Positions 46,530 through 57,605 of a stretch of 64,000 nucleotides of DNA are shown one piece after another. The first letter of the stretch is position 1, and every line of letters starts with the position of its first letter. This DNA comes from Ophiura sarsii (Eukaryota; Echinodermata; Ophiuroidea; Amphilepidida; Ophiuridae). Made by a program: the position numbers and the translations under genes. The stretch lies in the NCBI GenBank assembly GCA_035610835.1, contig CM069455.1:40689944-40753943 (forward strand), in the 5' to 3' direction. The notes beneath the pieces were generated by a model. It was not told the DNA's origin and made no database searches. It worked only from the letters and a program-made list of their open reading frames with translations.

Positions 46530-47186
46530 TTAAGGGGGGACTTTAGGAAGTTTATTGTTGAATTATGTTAGTGCTGTAATTATTGAACCATGACTCAAAT
46601 GTATATAAAAGTATACCTTTTTGGAAAGGAAATGGATCAGAGATTCCAAATTTGGCATCAATTTTGATTTTTCGAGAAAATCACAAAAAAATCACTTTTA
46701 ATCCAATTTTTTTGAACAAAGCTAAAACATAATTTTGAGTTAAAAATGCCCAAATCACTTGATGATGTTACGACACTAATGAAGGGACAATTTGTTTTTT
46801 TTTAAACCTAATCCAATAATATGTTTTGAAATTTTGACAAAAAAGGGTTTTAAAAAAAAAATCTAATTTTGTCACGTTTTTTGGCACTTTTTGGTCAAAA
46901 TTTTCAAAAAATATTAGATTCATTAGTGTCTTAACATCCTTATATAAAGTGATTTGGCCATTTATTACTCAAAATTATTTTTTGTTAGTGTTGTTCAAAA
47001 ACATTTGGATGTGAATTTTGTGATTTTCTCAAAAAAAATCTACTTTTTTGGTCAAAATTGATGCCAAATTTGGATTCTCTGATCCATTTCCTTTCCAAAA
47101 ATGTATACTTTAATATGCATTTGATTAATAGTTCAATAATTAAAATTCAAAAAATCAAATCAAAACTTCCGTAAGTCCCCCCTTAA
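46530..47186. mobile_element. Fold-back element with long arms and terminal TTAA
   Basis: Inverted arms of about 270 bp: TTAAGGGGGGACTTTAGGAA on the left and complement TCCGTAAGTCCCCCCTTAA on the right. TTAA at both extremities could be a target duplication, as in piggyBac- or Kolobok-type elements (inference). The interior is non-coding with AT tracts. Confidence 0.75.
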
Positions 47187-47837
47187 ACAGTAAACTTAAC
47201 AATTGGGCCAAGAATATTTAATCATATTTTGACACATTCCATTTAATATAAGAAACACTATGTACTGATCAAATGCGACAATTATGGTGATTTTAGATGT
47301 TATATGGGTTTTGCTACAAGATAAAGTATGTCAAAACTTTTAAAAATAACTTATCTATGAATTGCATGTGCCCATACATAAGGCAGAACAAACCAGTCCC
47401 AAGCATAAACATTTCACACATGCTAGGTTCATGTTTAAGGCATGAGGTAAATATGAATTTTACATCAAATAATGATGTTTTGCCGTCAATGGTCCAACAC
47501 CGGCAACAATTGGCCCTTACGACTTATCCATACCAAAACTCTCTGATATGTACTTGGAAGCCAATACCATCTCATACACCAAATGCCTTGTAAAATGGTG
47601 ACTACAGATTTGTTCATGTTCTTATTATACAACTCTTAAGTTGTCTTGTGAATCTACTTGCAACATTTCGGTGATAATAGGCAGTGGAATAATTACCAGA
47701 TTGCGAGCAAATGAAGCCTACTATTGGCCAAGATACATTCAAGTGGAAGTCATTCAAAACAAATATTAAGTTTGAGCTTACTAATCAGCTATATAAGGCA
47801 ACATGTCCCAACTTTGATAATTCTATCAAAACATATT
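47187..47837. other. Unannotated DNA
   Basis: A 98-codon plus-strand frame (47297-47593) is present but has no recognisable homology or codon pattern. Confidence 0.4.
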
Positions 47838-47960
47838 AAAGGTATATGTTCCGATCACTTGTTTGGGGCTATGGGCTTTTTTTCACATCAAGATATTTTG
47901 GTATCATAAGAATCGCTATATTTTTCTCATTATGTCTGTAAAATCTTAGGGGCCAGAATT
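47838..47960 (+). repeat. Dispersed repeat, copy 2
   Basis: Matches 39484-39610: GGTATATGTTCCGATCACTT, CACATCAAGATATTTTGGTA and GGGGCCAGAA are in the same order. Confidence 0.6.
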
Positions 47961-48012
47961 ATTTCATTTGGAAATTACAGGCCAAAATGTGGTGAATTAC
48001 TGCCAAAGGTGG

Positions 48013-48660
48013 TTAACCACCAACCAGCCTCTTGATTCTGAAATTAGCAACCTTAGGTGGAAATCCATAACACCGAGATAAGTAAGCAAGCATATTATAA
48101 CATTGAACATGGCCTTGTGAGTGTGCTGTTAGATGCATTGAATCAACCTTCATATCTGGGGTAAGAGAACCAATACTAAATGAAAACTCTTTCAAGACAT
48201 GTTGACTCTTTTACATGTTCTAAATAATTGTACAATATCTCTCAAACAATATAGGTTGACCTGGAGGCATAACATTTTTGTCTCACTTGGTAAATGAGCT
48301 CCATAAATGTGTCAGTACTTTAATTGTGCAATATACACCGACTTCACTGTCCACACAATCACAGGTGTCCAATTCTACAAATACATATTTTACCCACTGG
48401 CGAACGTCCTGATCTTGATCATATTAATAATAATTACAAATCTTTACATTATGTATTTGTAACCTTGGAATCAATATCCCAAAATGCTTACAAACATAAA
48501 ATAGAGTTGTATTGAACACTCCAATCTGAAATAAATAAGGTTATAAATGCAACCTCAACTGTATTGAGATCCATTTGAAGAGTCTTGTCACTGCGTTTAG
48601 GTTTGTCTATTCCAAACTGTCCAATCATTTCATTAAAGAGATCAGTAACATCTTCTTTTG
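48013..48660 (-). pseudogene. Minus-strand decayed coding region, unrecognised
   Basis: Reading minus, three stretches look protein-like: KEDVTDLFNEMIGQFGIDKP then KRSDKTLQMDLNTVEVAFIT (about 48660-48540); QDVRQWVKYVFVELDTCDCV then DSEVGVYCTIKVLTHLW (about 48420-48300); and FSFSIGSLTPDMKVDSMHLT then AHSQGHVQCYNMLAYLSRCY (48195-48013). Stops and shifts separate them. They may be exons of one gene or a pseudogene. I do not recognise the family. Its upstream end abuts a perfect snap-back hairpin. Confidence 0.4.
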
Positions 48661-48684
48661 TAGTTTACTACAAAAGAAGATGTT
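48647..48684. repeat. Perfect 38-nt hairpin (18-bp arms, TT loop)
   Basis: AACATCTTCTTTTGTAGT pairs exactly with ACTACAAAAGAAGATGTT around TT. It coincides with the point where minus-strand coding-like sequence ends and the reading direction changes to plus, which suggests a snap-back junction. Confidence 0.7.
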
Positions 48685-48954
48685 GACACAAGCTTGAATG
48701 TTCGAAACAAGCCCAATTGAACATAGCCCCATATCAAACAAGAAGAGTGTTTAAAAACACAAACAGCGCTAGCTTTATCAATTGAAATTGTTTAAAGTGA
48801 AAAGCTGGTTTCACCGATTTTCTCTGATGTCATACCATATCGGAATTGATAAAGAGGTTGGCCATTAAATTCTATACACTCATCATCCACTCAAGATGCT
48901 GGATTATCACAAATTAAGCTCCTCTCTCAAACATTTACTGCTCAATAAGACAAG

Positions 48955-51900
48955 AACATGTGTTTCTTTTGTCAAACACACAACGAGAAAGACATATTGA
49001 ATGCTATACAGACTGAAAAACGTGGAAGGAGGCTACATGATTATGTACAAAATTGTGATAAAGATATTTACAAAGTATAATCTAAGTAGTGCTATTAAAC
49101 ATGCCCTCTCCATGATGTCAAATACCATGGAAATTGTTGGAAAAGACATATTGACCGTGGTTGTTCCATTACCAGCACAGCTACAAGGGAGAAAGTCGTG
49201 GATCAAAAGGTTATTGGTGCCAGGATTTAATATTTAGGGGTTGAATAACGTTTCGGAGTTGTTTATCTTGAATCGACAATGGTAAAGATGGGTTTATTTT
49301 GCGAGGGCAGCGCAAAATAAGCCTGTCTTACCGTTGTTGATTCAAAATAAACAACGACGAAGACCTTGTTGTTCATTAGATTAAAGGAATGTCATTTTAC
49401 CGCGCGATGATGAAAAATGGCGATTCTCTTGTGCTGGGTAGCGATCGTTCGGTCTAAAATTGTGGCTTTAGTAGTGAGTAGCTTTGTTACTGTAGGGGAG
49501 TTGTTGAACTCAATATCATGAAAAGTATGCTTGAGGAGGGCAAGATTCAGTTGTGGTATTGCCCATACAGCATACCTGACCATCTTAGAAAACCATGAGT
49601 GTGCTACATGTATTACGCCATATCGAAAAGATGTTCGCCGTATTATTACAGAAAACATTGAAGACATTGACATTATACGTGCCCTACGTCGCAATGAGCC
49701 AGATAGGTTCTGTATGAGTGTAGCTAAGATTGCAGCAATTGAAGCAGCTATTAGGGAACCTAACATAGATGATGAAATTAAAATTATCTTCCAATGTGCC
49801 AAAATTGTGCGCAAAGACGTCTCGAATGAATTCTCCTAAGTGGGCTTTTGAAGGCAATCTAAACACTGACATAGACAATATTATTCCTGGAAATTTACTT
49901 GCACTTCTTCAGTGAATTTTAAAAGGTATGTTGAAAGAGCTTCAAACTGCCTATCGCAGGGATGTCATCAACAAGACAGTAAATAATCTTACCCAGCAAT
50001 TGAGCAATTGATGTATCAGATCAAAACGGATAGACAAGTGAATTACCAATACCAGCCAGAGTCAACCAGTAATGAGAATACATTCTACTACAGCCAAGAG
50101 TATTCTATGATTCTATTCAGACAGGAACAGGCCTCTTAATTCACCATAAAACAATAGGCAAGTCAGTAATAGAATATCTCCATCACATTGGCTTATCTGT
50201 AGACTATAACCATAGTCTGCGAATTGAGACTCGGCTAGCGGAAGCTGTGTTGAAATGTTTTGCTGATCGTGATGTGTATGTGCCACCAAACATGAACCTT
50301 TCTTCTTTGGTTCTGACAACTCCGATTTTAATGGAGATACACCAGAGGGAACACATACCATGCACGCAATTGCAATGGTGGTGTACCAGAGACAAGCAAA
50401 TGCAAGCCCTCCTGTAACACGCTTGGTCCATAACTGACTACTAAGCTTTTGCCTCATCATGTTCCAGCAAAAACACAACTAACCTATCCAAAGTACGATC
50501 TAATGTCTACCAGACCATTAACCACAATAACAGATGACCCTTTGAAAAAGGATATCACATTGTCAATCGAATTGTCACTGGTCCGCTCTAGAGCTGGAAC
50601 GCAATGTTTGCCCACTTGGAGTGCTTATAATTTAGCAACAGGATCACCTCCAAGCAGTCTGACCAGTCGCCATGATGCCACTACTTGTTGCACCAGCACA
50701 TGAATGGAGTACCTGGCTAACCATTCTCAAACATAAGATCACAACAGATTTAATGGGACAAGGCCACAAGACTGTGATTACATTTGACCTACAGCTCTAT
50801 GAGAAGGCTGTAATGCATTCTGCACAAGATATAGACCATATGATTTTCGCATTGGTGAAATGCATACTGTATTAGCCTCATTGTGAGCTCTTGGATCCTC
50901 TATTGAGCGAAGTGGTATTGACAATGCGTGGATGGAAGCAGATATGTGTGGATCAGCTACTACCAGGCAGATTCTTGAAGGTCGTCATATGAAACGAGCT
51001 CTGACTGCATATAGCATCACCTCATCCGCACTAAGTGACTTGCATATGAATGCCTACTTTCAGACAGAACTGGAGCATACAGACCATAATTACATCAACT
51101 TTCAAGAGGCTGCTGCATTGGTAAAGTCAATATGCAAAGATCACAAATATGATGAGCTAGACCACAACCACCAGAAGCTGATAGATATCATAGTGGATGA
51201 AAGCATATTTGGCAGGCTGGACAGATTCGACAGAGAAAAGGAATAACACTGTCCTACATTCAAATTTGCTATATAAAGAATACATTAGATTCATTGCCTG
51301 GATATTTCTGTGCATTCGTGACACCCGTGAAAGAACTGGAATCCGCAAATATTTCTTTGCACATGACAGACTGAACTACGCATGAATGGCACCTCTTTAC
51401 CTAGCTCAGATGGAAAAGCTGAAGACAAGCGATCCTGATATATACCAAGAATACTTGGCTGGTAATTTCTAATCCGTTTTGCGCAATCAGTACCGATCAT
51501 GGAGCAGAACGGGTTAATCGACTTGAAGCTCCTTGGTGGTCCGAGAGGACTTACGCAAACACCCCTGCCATGGCCAGATGATTTCTAATCGCATTTGATC
51601 TCAGTCGTCTAGCTAAAGAAGCTGAAGATCTAGCTGGAGGCAAAAAGAAAGGGCCAGATCATCATCATGATCTGTCAGTTGCTTGCCTAGATCGGTATGA
51701 GAACAATGTCATGAAGATTAGAGAGGCGATGCAGAACAAGGACCCTTTCCTGAAGGCCAAAGATGAACTTGTGAACATTGTTACGAAAGCACTTATGCCA
51801 GAGCAAGTAAAGCAAGCATTCATGAATCGAGCCAAGTTTATCAGAGAGCGGCTCATTGACAGGACATTGAACATTTGGAGTCCTATGAAGAAAGTGAACT

Positions 51901-52175
51901 TACAGACTTGGAAGACTGCAATGAAGGTTAAGAAGGCAACAGTTACTAGCGTCACTGATTTAAAGGATGACAGAGCACTGTTTGCCCGTTTCACGGTAGT
52001 GATTTTGTCAAGGCCTGACATTGACATCAAGAAAAGCATTGGTAAATTTGAGTTTGCAGTACACTCTCGATCACTGATCTCTTTAGATGGAAATCTTCGG
52101 TCCTGTGGCGCCAAGAGCAAGCTGATGACAATATGTGAGAGTCTTTCTCCTAAGCCAACTACATCTCACTGTTAA
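48955..52175 (+). pseudogene. Decayed large gene of an unnamed multicopy invertebrate family
   Basis: Many short plus-strand frames give one continuous homology when read across shifts. First comes a Cys/His region (QTEKRGRRLHDYVQNCDKDI then HDVKYHGNCWKRHI). Next are PYRKDVRRII, DNSDFNGDTPEGTHTMH, then PAHEWSTWLTILK with VITFDLQLYEKAV. Then MEADMCGSATTRQILEGRH, LSDLHMNAYFQTELEH, ISTDHGAERVNR and FLIAFDLSRLAKEAEDLAG. Last is the C-terminal KVNLQTWKTAMKVKK, DRALFARFTVVILSRPDIDI and KKSIGKFEFAVHSRSL. I recall this architecture from abundant uncharacterised proteins of cnidarians, molluscs and echinoderms that behave like mobile-element cargo; no function is established to my knowledge. At least eight shifts or stops, including TGA and TAA between 51246 and 51540, make it inactive. 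The C-terminal 154-codon frame (51711-52175) is best preserved. Confidence 0.65.
49258..49355. mobile_element. Small fold-back element inside the decayed gene
   Basis: Arms of about 45 bp (GTTGTTTATCTTGAATCGAC... and its complement) surround a 7-nt loop AGGGCAG. It interrupts the homology between the N-terminal Cys/His region and the following segment. Confidence 0.7.
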
Positions 52176-52841
52176 GGCCAGGTAAACTAAGGATGGATTC
52201 AGAGCCCACCGTACTATTAACAAGACATCCAAGTCCAACATATTACAGTTCAAAGTTGCAGGGTTCCGAATGCACACTGTATCCATAGATGTGATCTTGC
52301 CAGCAATAAGTTAATCTATACAACGAGTGTAATGGACATGCACCAGTATAGTTTTTGATCGGTATGATTAAAGGGAATTAAACGCCACTAAAGCGCTGAA
52401 AAAGTATAACCTAAGGACCTTCATGCAGTGTACAATTCAAGTGTGCATTCAAGGTCCCAGCCATACATGATTTATATCCAAGTTATTTATAGTTTTAATG
52501 TGTGTAATGTTTGTCTCTGTCTCTGTCTTCCATGCCTGTATGTTGGTCGGTCTGTCATTGATGGGCCAACATCATGTCCTGGGGGTTTATGTACATTAGA
52601 TGAAGAATGATAAAATAATAATACCGCACAAACCTTATTTTATAGTGTCATAACTGTAACCAGGATTGTCCTTCGAAACTACAACTTTTGAAAGTGCATT
52701 ATATCCCATAAAACAGTAAAATTCCAAATTGGTGTATCTCAATCACACCATTAAAGGCATAAGTCCACTATGGCTACACATAGTTCCAACTAAAGTTAAT
52801 GCCAGGTGTGTGCACTAATCACTCCTGTACACAGTTCTAAT
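52176..52841. other. Flank between the decayed gene and the retroelement
   Basis: No additional gene is recognised here. Confidence 0.45.
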
Positions 52842-52866
52842 CTACAACTTCTTCATCATCAACTTC

Positions 52867-52899
<33 letters not shown>

Positions 52900-52915
52900 T
52901 TTTTCTCCACCAATT
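52842..52915 (-). CDS. Possible C-terminal exon end with poly-acidic tail
   Basis: On the minus strand a frame reads GGEK followed by nine Asp, then EEVDDEEVVD and a TAG (52844-52842). A CAT/GAT triplet repeat accounts for much of it, but the regular EEVDDEEVVD and stop resemble an acidic protein tail. The Penelope-like element ends immediately upstream on this strand, so the rest of the exon, if any, has been displaced. Simple-repeat origin is the main alternative. Confidence 0.25.
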
Positions 52916-53777
52916 TTTACAATGGGGGGTGGGAGGGTAACAAGGGTACCTGCTTTCGGACGACCAAACTAACTCTTTTAAAACCACCGATTTTAAAATG
53001 CTATAATAGAAGTTCAAACTAGAAAATCTAAAATATGTAGCATTTGAAGACAGAAAACTTTTATTTATTTAATAAATTAAATAAATTAAAAGGTAGGCTA
53101 AAACCGGCAAACACTGTGTCGGGCGTGAACTTGTAAAATTCAATCATATTATCTTAATGAAAGATATAACAGTTTTATACCGTAAAAACTGAAATTGAAG
53201 TGTATTCATTTACTTCAAGTAATATATTAGATTTATTCCGTAAAAACTTTTACGGATCTTAAAATTATATTCCGAACTTAGAACATTAAGGAACGTTAAA
53301 AACATTCCCGTGGATGAATCAATGATTATCTGAACTTCCAAAACTCAGTTCAGTAAAAAGCCGTGCAGCTTTAACGTTGCATTTTTGAGAAAATTGTAGA
53401 GCAGTGAGTATATTCAATTCTTTGAATAAAGAGATGGGGAGTCGTGTTTTCATAAAATAGAACCACTTAAAAAAGCTAACTTGCTTTTACCCCTAAAATC
53501 AAATGTAAAGAACATTTAATTAAATAAGAGAGAAAGTATGATTTTACTACTATCATATAATGGAAGCTTACTTGCTTACTTTTTAAAGTTAATTAACTAA
53601 ATTATTTTTTATTTTATTATTCATAACTTTGAATCTATAGTTTATTAACATACTGACATTTCACAAAACTCTTTTTGGAAGATAGGGTGGCCCTAAAAAG
53701 GGCCGTTGAAAACAGAGGTAGTGCTTCCTCCGTTCTTTTGTGGCTCTGAAAAGAGCCGTTGATAAAACCTCAAAGGC

Positions 53778-54569
53778 TTACTGCCTCTGGTCAACTGATC
53801 TCTGCCAGTTGTTACGCCTGTTGAAACTCCGTTGGTTGTTGTAGCTAGGACGGCCGTCTTGTCGTCTCTTTTTTCCTTGATGATGCTCTTGGCTTGACTG
53901 CTGGTTGGTTTGCTTTCTCTTCTTTGCTGGTTGGCGTCGTTGTTCCACTAGGGTCTTCCTCGTTTGGTTTATCCTCGCGCACTCATCCAAAAAATACTTT
54001 AATGCGTCCCTCTGCTCCTCTTCCGGTATAGTCTTTTTCATCTTTTCCTCTGCGGCCAGCCTGATGGTAGCTATTGCTTGCAGCGACTCTGGGAGCACGT
54101 ACACCTCCAAATCCGTCACCCATAAATCTATAAACTCGCGCTCTTGTGCTTTTTGTAAGGTTTCGGCTTGCGTCCGAGCCCTGGCTGAGAACTTACAACC
54201 AGGAGCAAGGCCAGGGATACCCCGGTCAGCGCGCAATTCTTTTGGTACTTCTCTTGCACCCGCGAGCATTTCACGTAATTTCCTGCGCTTTTCTAGCAGA
54301 ATTGTGTAGGCAACGACACTTCGTTCTACTAAAATTAAATGGTCGCCAACCTCTGTCAAACTGACTTTGGAAAGCTCTTGACCAATTTCACGCGGCGGTG
54401 TTTTACGCTGAGGCTGGCCTGGTTGGATCTGTGACGTGTCTGAGAGCTGGCTAGGTTCTGCTGGGCTGCTGGGCTCTGCTAGGCTGCTTGAAGGAGGCTG
54501 CGATGGTGATGTAGAGATGGTTGATCTTGGACGAGGACCGCGAGACGACTTAGTGCTTAGTTTACTCAT
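53778..54569 (-). CDS. Gag-like 263-aa ORF of the Penelope-like element
   Basis: Intact frame from ATG at 54569. Residues 1-60 are Ser/Pro/Gln-rich and probably disordered. Residues 65-190 are predicted largely helical (EVGDHLILVERSVVAYTILL, KRRKLREML and SLQAIATIRLAAEEKMKK). From about 200 the tail is strongly basic and Gln/Asn/Arg-rich (RRQPAKKRKQTNQQSSQEHH, KKRRQDGRPSYNNQRSFNRR), suiting RNA binding. No zinc knuckle is present. PLEs often encode a small ORF besides RT; here it lies downstream of both RT and ribozyme, instead of upstream of RT. If transcripts are processed HHR to HHR, it becomes the first ORF of the monomer. A Gag-like role is inferred from composition and context only. Confidence 0.7.
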   Translation of the reverse strand: MSKLSTKSSRGPRPRSTISTSPSQPPSSSLAEPSSPAEPSQLSDTSQIQPGQPQRKTPPREIGQELSKVSLTEVGDHLILVERSVVAYTILLEKRRKLREMLAGAREVPKELRADRGIPGLAPGCKFSARARTQAETLQKAQEREFIDLWVTDLEVYVLPESLQAIATIRLAAEEKMKKTIPEEEQRDALKYFLDECARINQTRKTLVEQRRQPAKKRKQTNQQSSQEHHQGKKRRQDGRPSYNNQRSFNRRNNWQRSVDQRQ

Positions 54570-55026
54570 GTTGATGCTTGAGTGCAGAATGATGCTGTCT
54601 GACTAGACAACTTCCCCTTTTATGGAGAAACGAAGGATCCTACGAGGTAGTGAAATTAACAGACCGTGGTTCTATTGACCAATGAAATTCGTCGCCTTGT
54701 GCGTGTCAGTTCTACCTGACTAGGTAGAAGTGATGTATGAGTAATGGCGGGAATTCCATATAATGAAGAGACAAATACCTTTACTTAGGTAGAAAATATT
54801 CTACAGCTGAGAATATTTTGAAGCTGGAAATCATAACCAAATAAATAAATAAATGAATAAAACCAAATATAATAGGTTAGAAGAATATCAAAATTAAAGG
54901 AGACATTCATCCTACTAAATTGATTCAGTAAAGAGTAGACCAAAAAGAAGTATAGGTGAAATCTTTACCTATACCAGTTTTGAAAAAAGTAAATTAACCA
55001 TCACTGTCTAGTTTTGGTTTTGGCAT

Positions 55027-55077
55027 GCAGTTCGTTAGACACATGTTTCGGACTCTTCCTCATCAGTAACATACTGC
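55027..55077 (-). ncRNA. Type I hammerhead ribozyme of the Penelope-like element
   Basis: On the minus strand every core element is present: CTGATGA (55066-55060), stem II GGA/TCC with AGAG loop, GAAA (55049-55046), a short stem III (ACA/TGT with TG loop) and the cleavage-site C at 55038. Stem I has two helices, GTTA/TAAC and GCAG/CTGC, separated by an internal loop (TAT versus GAA) suitable for loop-loop contact with loop II. The weak stem III is typical of PLE and retrozyme hammerheads, which often work as dimers. It lies between RT and the downstream ORF, sense with both. Confidence 0.92.
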
Positions 55078-55538
55078 TCAGGTCTATAAAAGACCAATGC
55101 TAATTTCAACAGATAAATTAAAATCTGAGAGAAGAAAAATAACTTCCTTCTTGTGATGTATAGTCCATAAAACCTAGTCATGGAAAAATACATCAACGGT
55201 AAACTCGCTAGTTTGCCGCGTGGTAATACATGGAACGGTACTTTAGAATGCGTAGTACTCTTGGTTCAAATACGGGTGACCAACTGGTGAACCGCTTTAA
55301 CTCTTTAAAAATGTGTTTGTTTTATAAAAAAACTGTAGACTGACTAGTCCACTTTATAACTTTAGAAGTTATAGTGACTCTGAAAAAGAGCCGTGTTCAC
55401 GGGAAAACTTCCCTGTAAAATTACGGTAAACTAACCGCATGTAGGATTAATCTCGTGATTAATTTTCTATAGGGAAAGCGTGTTTAAAACTATCCCAAAA
55501 TTTATTATCTCCTCAAATAATAATAAATGATTCAATGT

Positions 55539-57605
55539 CTATGAATCGGAGGGGGAATCGTCGTTCTTAAAAGATAGTGACGGGAAAAATTCCTCTATAC
55601 CCCGACTCTCCAAAAGGAGGTCCTCTAAAATGTTTAGAGTTTGTGATCCGTCGCGTGGATCTTGGTTTTCATATTCTAAATCATTATCTAGAACTTTTAG
55701 TCGTGCCCTAACCAAAGAGTCCCGTAGATTAGCTGTCCTACTATAGGCTATAATAGGAAAATCTGGGAAAACTTTCTTGAGGTCGGGTTGTTCATTGATA
55801 ATGTCCCAATGCCTCCGAAGTGCTTTCTTGACGTGTTTGGTAGAGATGTGTGGGTGATAATTCATTTTGAAAACTAGCGGAATTTTGTCATCGCTCTGTT
55901 TTTCTGCAATGAATTGATTCCTCTCCTGAAAAGCAACTTCGCGTGCTGCTTTTTGTATTTCTTTTTCACTATATCCCCTTGCTAGGAGTTTTTCTGTGAA
56001 GTTAGCTTTCTTGTCTTCATATGATTGCAGGTTGTTTGAGTTTCGTACGTATCTGATCAGTTCTCCTTTGATGAAACCCTTGAAAACTGCAGGGTTGTGG
56101 CATGATGATCTGTCTAGATAACACCATGTTTCTGTGGGTTTGGTGAAACATCTAACATCTAAGATGTTCAGCGTTCTAAAACGCTCACCTTTGTAGATTA
56201 CTAAATCCAGAAACTGGATTTCTTGTGTTGATGCTGTGTATGTGAACTTCAAAGTCGGGTGTAAAGTATTAATTCTAGTAATAAAAGCTTCCAAATCTGT
56301 TTGTGAACCTTTCCAGGTTAGAAAACAGTCGTCCATATAAATGTAAAATGAAACCACGTTTTCATCCATGTTCATAAATCTTTGAACAAGTTTGTTAACT
56401 ACTAGGCAGCATAAACTCGGGCTGCTTCTAAGTCCCATCGGACATCCAGCTATTTGAAGGAAGAAATCTTTGTTGAATTGAAATGCGTTGCGGTATAAAA
56501 CTAATTTGATTAGTTTACTCATGAACGCCAAACTAGGCATTCGAGGGTCACAGGAGCGTGGATCGACTTTTGCGAGCGTTTCCATTGCGATCTCATAAGC
56601 TTCTTCCTGTGGAATTGATGTGAACATGCTTTCGACATCTATACACGCTAATAAAATCTCTTTTGGTAGAACCAAATTTTCAACCTTTCTAATAGTGTCA
56701 GCTGTATCTTTCAAATATGCTGGTGATTTTTTCACTTCTGGTAGTAGGTAAAAGTCTATAAATTCTGCTATTCTGTTCAGCGGTGATGCGACTGAAGAGA
56801 TGACCGGCCGTCCTATAAAAACTTGGCCCGGTAATTTCACTTTCTTGTGAATTTTAGGAAGCATAAAGAAAACCGGAGTTTTCGTTTCATTGCTTGTTTT
56901 TGGATCTAGATAATTTGCTAAAGCCTTGTCTATTTGCTTGGCTTTGAATATTTCACATACTAGTTCACTGACCATTTCTGCCGTGTGAGATGTCATATCA
57001 TAATCTAGTCTTAGATATGATTTTCTATCTTGAAGTTGGCGTAGGCCTTCTTTAATATAGTCCTCTCTGGACATTACACAGATACCTCTCCCTTTGTCGA
57101 ATTTCTTTAAGACTATGTTATGATTTTTCCCTAGTCTTGTAACAGCCTTAAACTCGGCTTCACTGATGTTGCGATGTACGTTTGTGATCGGAACTTTATT
57201 AAGTTCCGTTCTCATACCTTCTAGGAAATCTTCCAGTGCCAAACTCGGCACTGGCCCTGGTGTCCATGTGGATGGGTTCCTAAATTTGTGTCTGGGTCCC
57301 CATCGTTTAATGGATGCTAAATATCTAATACGCATAGTTCTCTGTAGCACGTCTGCAGCTTCCATAAAGACATTTTTATTTGGCTTATTTGGATTTGGAA
57401 TGAAGTTCAAGCCTTTTCCAAGAGCTAGGATTTCTGTGTTTGTCAGTTCATACTTTGACAAATTGATTACAAATTGTTTGGCTTTTTCCACTGAGAGAAG
57501 ATATGAATCTTCCTTAGTTTTTACTTTCCAAACTTTACGTTGTTTCTTGTATCGTTGCTTATGGCTACAAGCTGTGCCCTTATTCTTTCTAAAAAAACGA
57601 CCCAT
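55539..57605 (-). CDS. Penelope-like reverse transcriptase, 688 aa, no visible GIY-YIG domain
   Basis: Uninterrupted frame from ATG at 57605. A basic N-terminus is followed by ALGKGLNFIPNP (about 61-72), a PLE hallmark. Next come KKFDKGRGICV (167-177), LPKIHK (249-254) and GRPVIS (265-270). Motif A is ACIDVESMFTSIP (catalytic Asp about 323), motif B GCPMGLRSSPS (about 388-398), motif C YMDD (423-426, catalytic Asp pair) and then STQEIQFLDLVIY. The thumb ends with YSRTANLRDSLVRARL (about 621-636), the conserved PLE motif normally followed by a Cys-rich linker and GIY-YIG nuclease. Here only about 50 further residues follow, acidic and without GIY or YIG. Neither does the N-terminus show a GIY-YIG. 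It therefore resembles endonuclease-deficient PLEs such as the Athena/Coprina type, although subfamily placement needs phylogeny. All catalytic residues are intact. Confidence 0.93.
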   Translation of the reverse strand: MGRFFRKNKGTACSHKQRYKKQRKVWKVKTKEDSYLLSVEKAKQFVINLSKYELTNTEILALGKGLNFIPNPNKPNKNVFMEAADVLQRTMRIRYLASIKRWGPRHKFRNPSTWTPGPVPSLALEDFLEGMRTELNKVPITNVHRNISEAEFKAVTRLGKNHNIVLKKFDKGRGICVMSREDYIKEGLRQLQDRKSYLRLDYDMTSHTAEMVSELVCEIFKAKQIDKALANYLDPKTSNETKTPVFFMLPKIHKKVKLPGQVFIGRPVISSVASPLNRIAEFIDFYLLPEVKKSPAYLKDTADTIRKVENLVLPKEILLACIDVESMFTSIPQEEAYEIAMETLAKVDPRSCDPRMPSLAFMSKLIKLVLYRNAFQFNKDFFLQIAGCPMGLRSSPSLCCLVVNKLVQRFMNMDENVVSFYIYMDDCFLTWKGSQTDLEAFITRINTLHPTLKFTYTASTQEIQFLDLVIYKGERFRTLNILDVRCFTKPTETWCYLDRSSCHNPAVFKGFIKGELIRYVRNSNNLQSYEDKKANFTEKLLARGYSEKEIQKAAREVAFQERNQFIAEKQSDDKIPLVFKMNYHPHISTKHVKKALRRHWDIINEQPDLKKVFPDFPIIAYSRTANLRDSLVRARLKVLDNDLEYENQDPRDGSQTLNILEDLLLESRGIEEFFPSLSFKNDDSPSDS

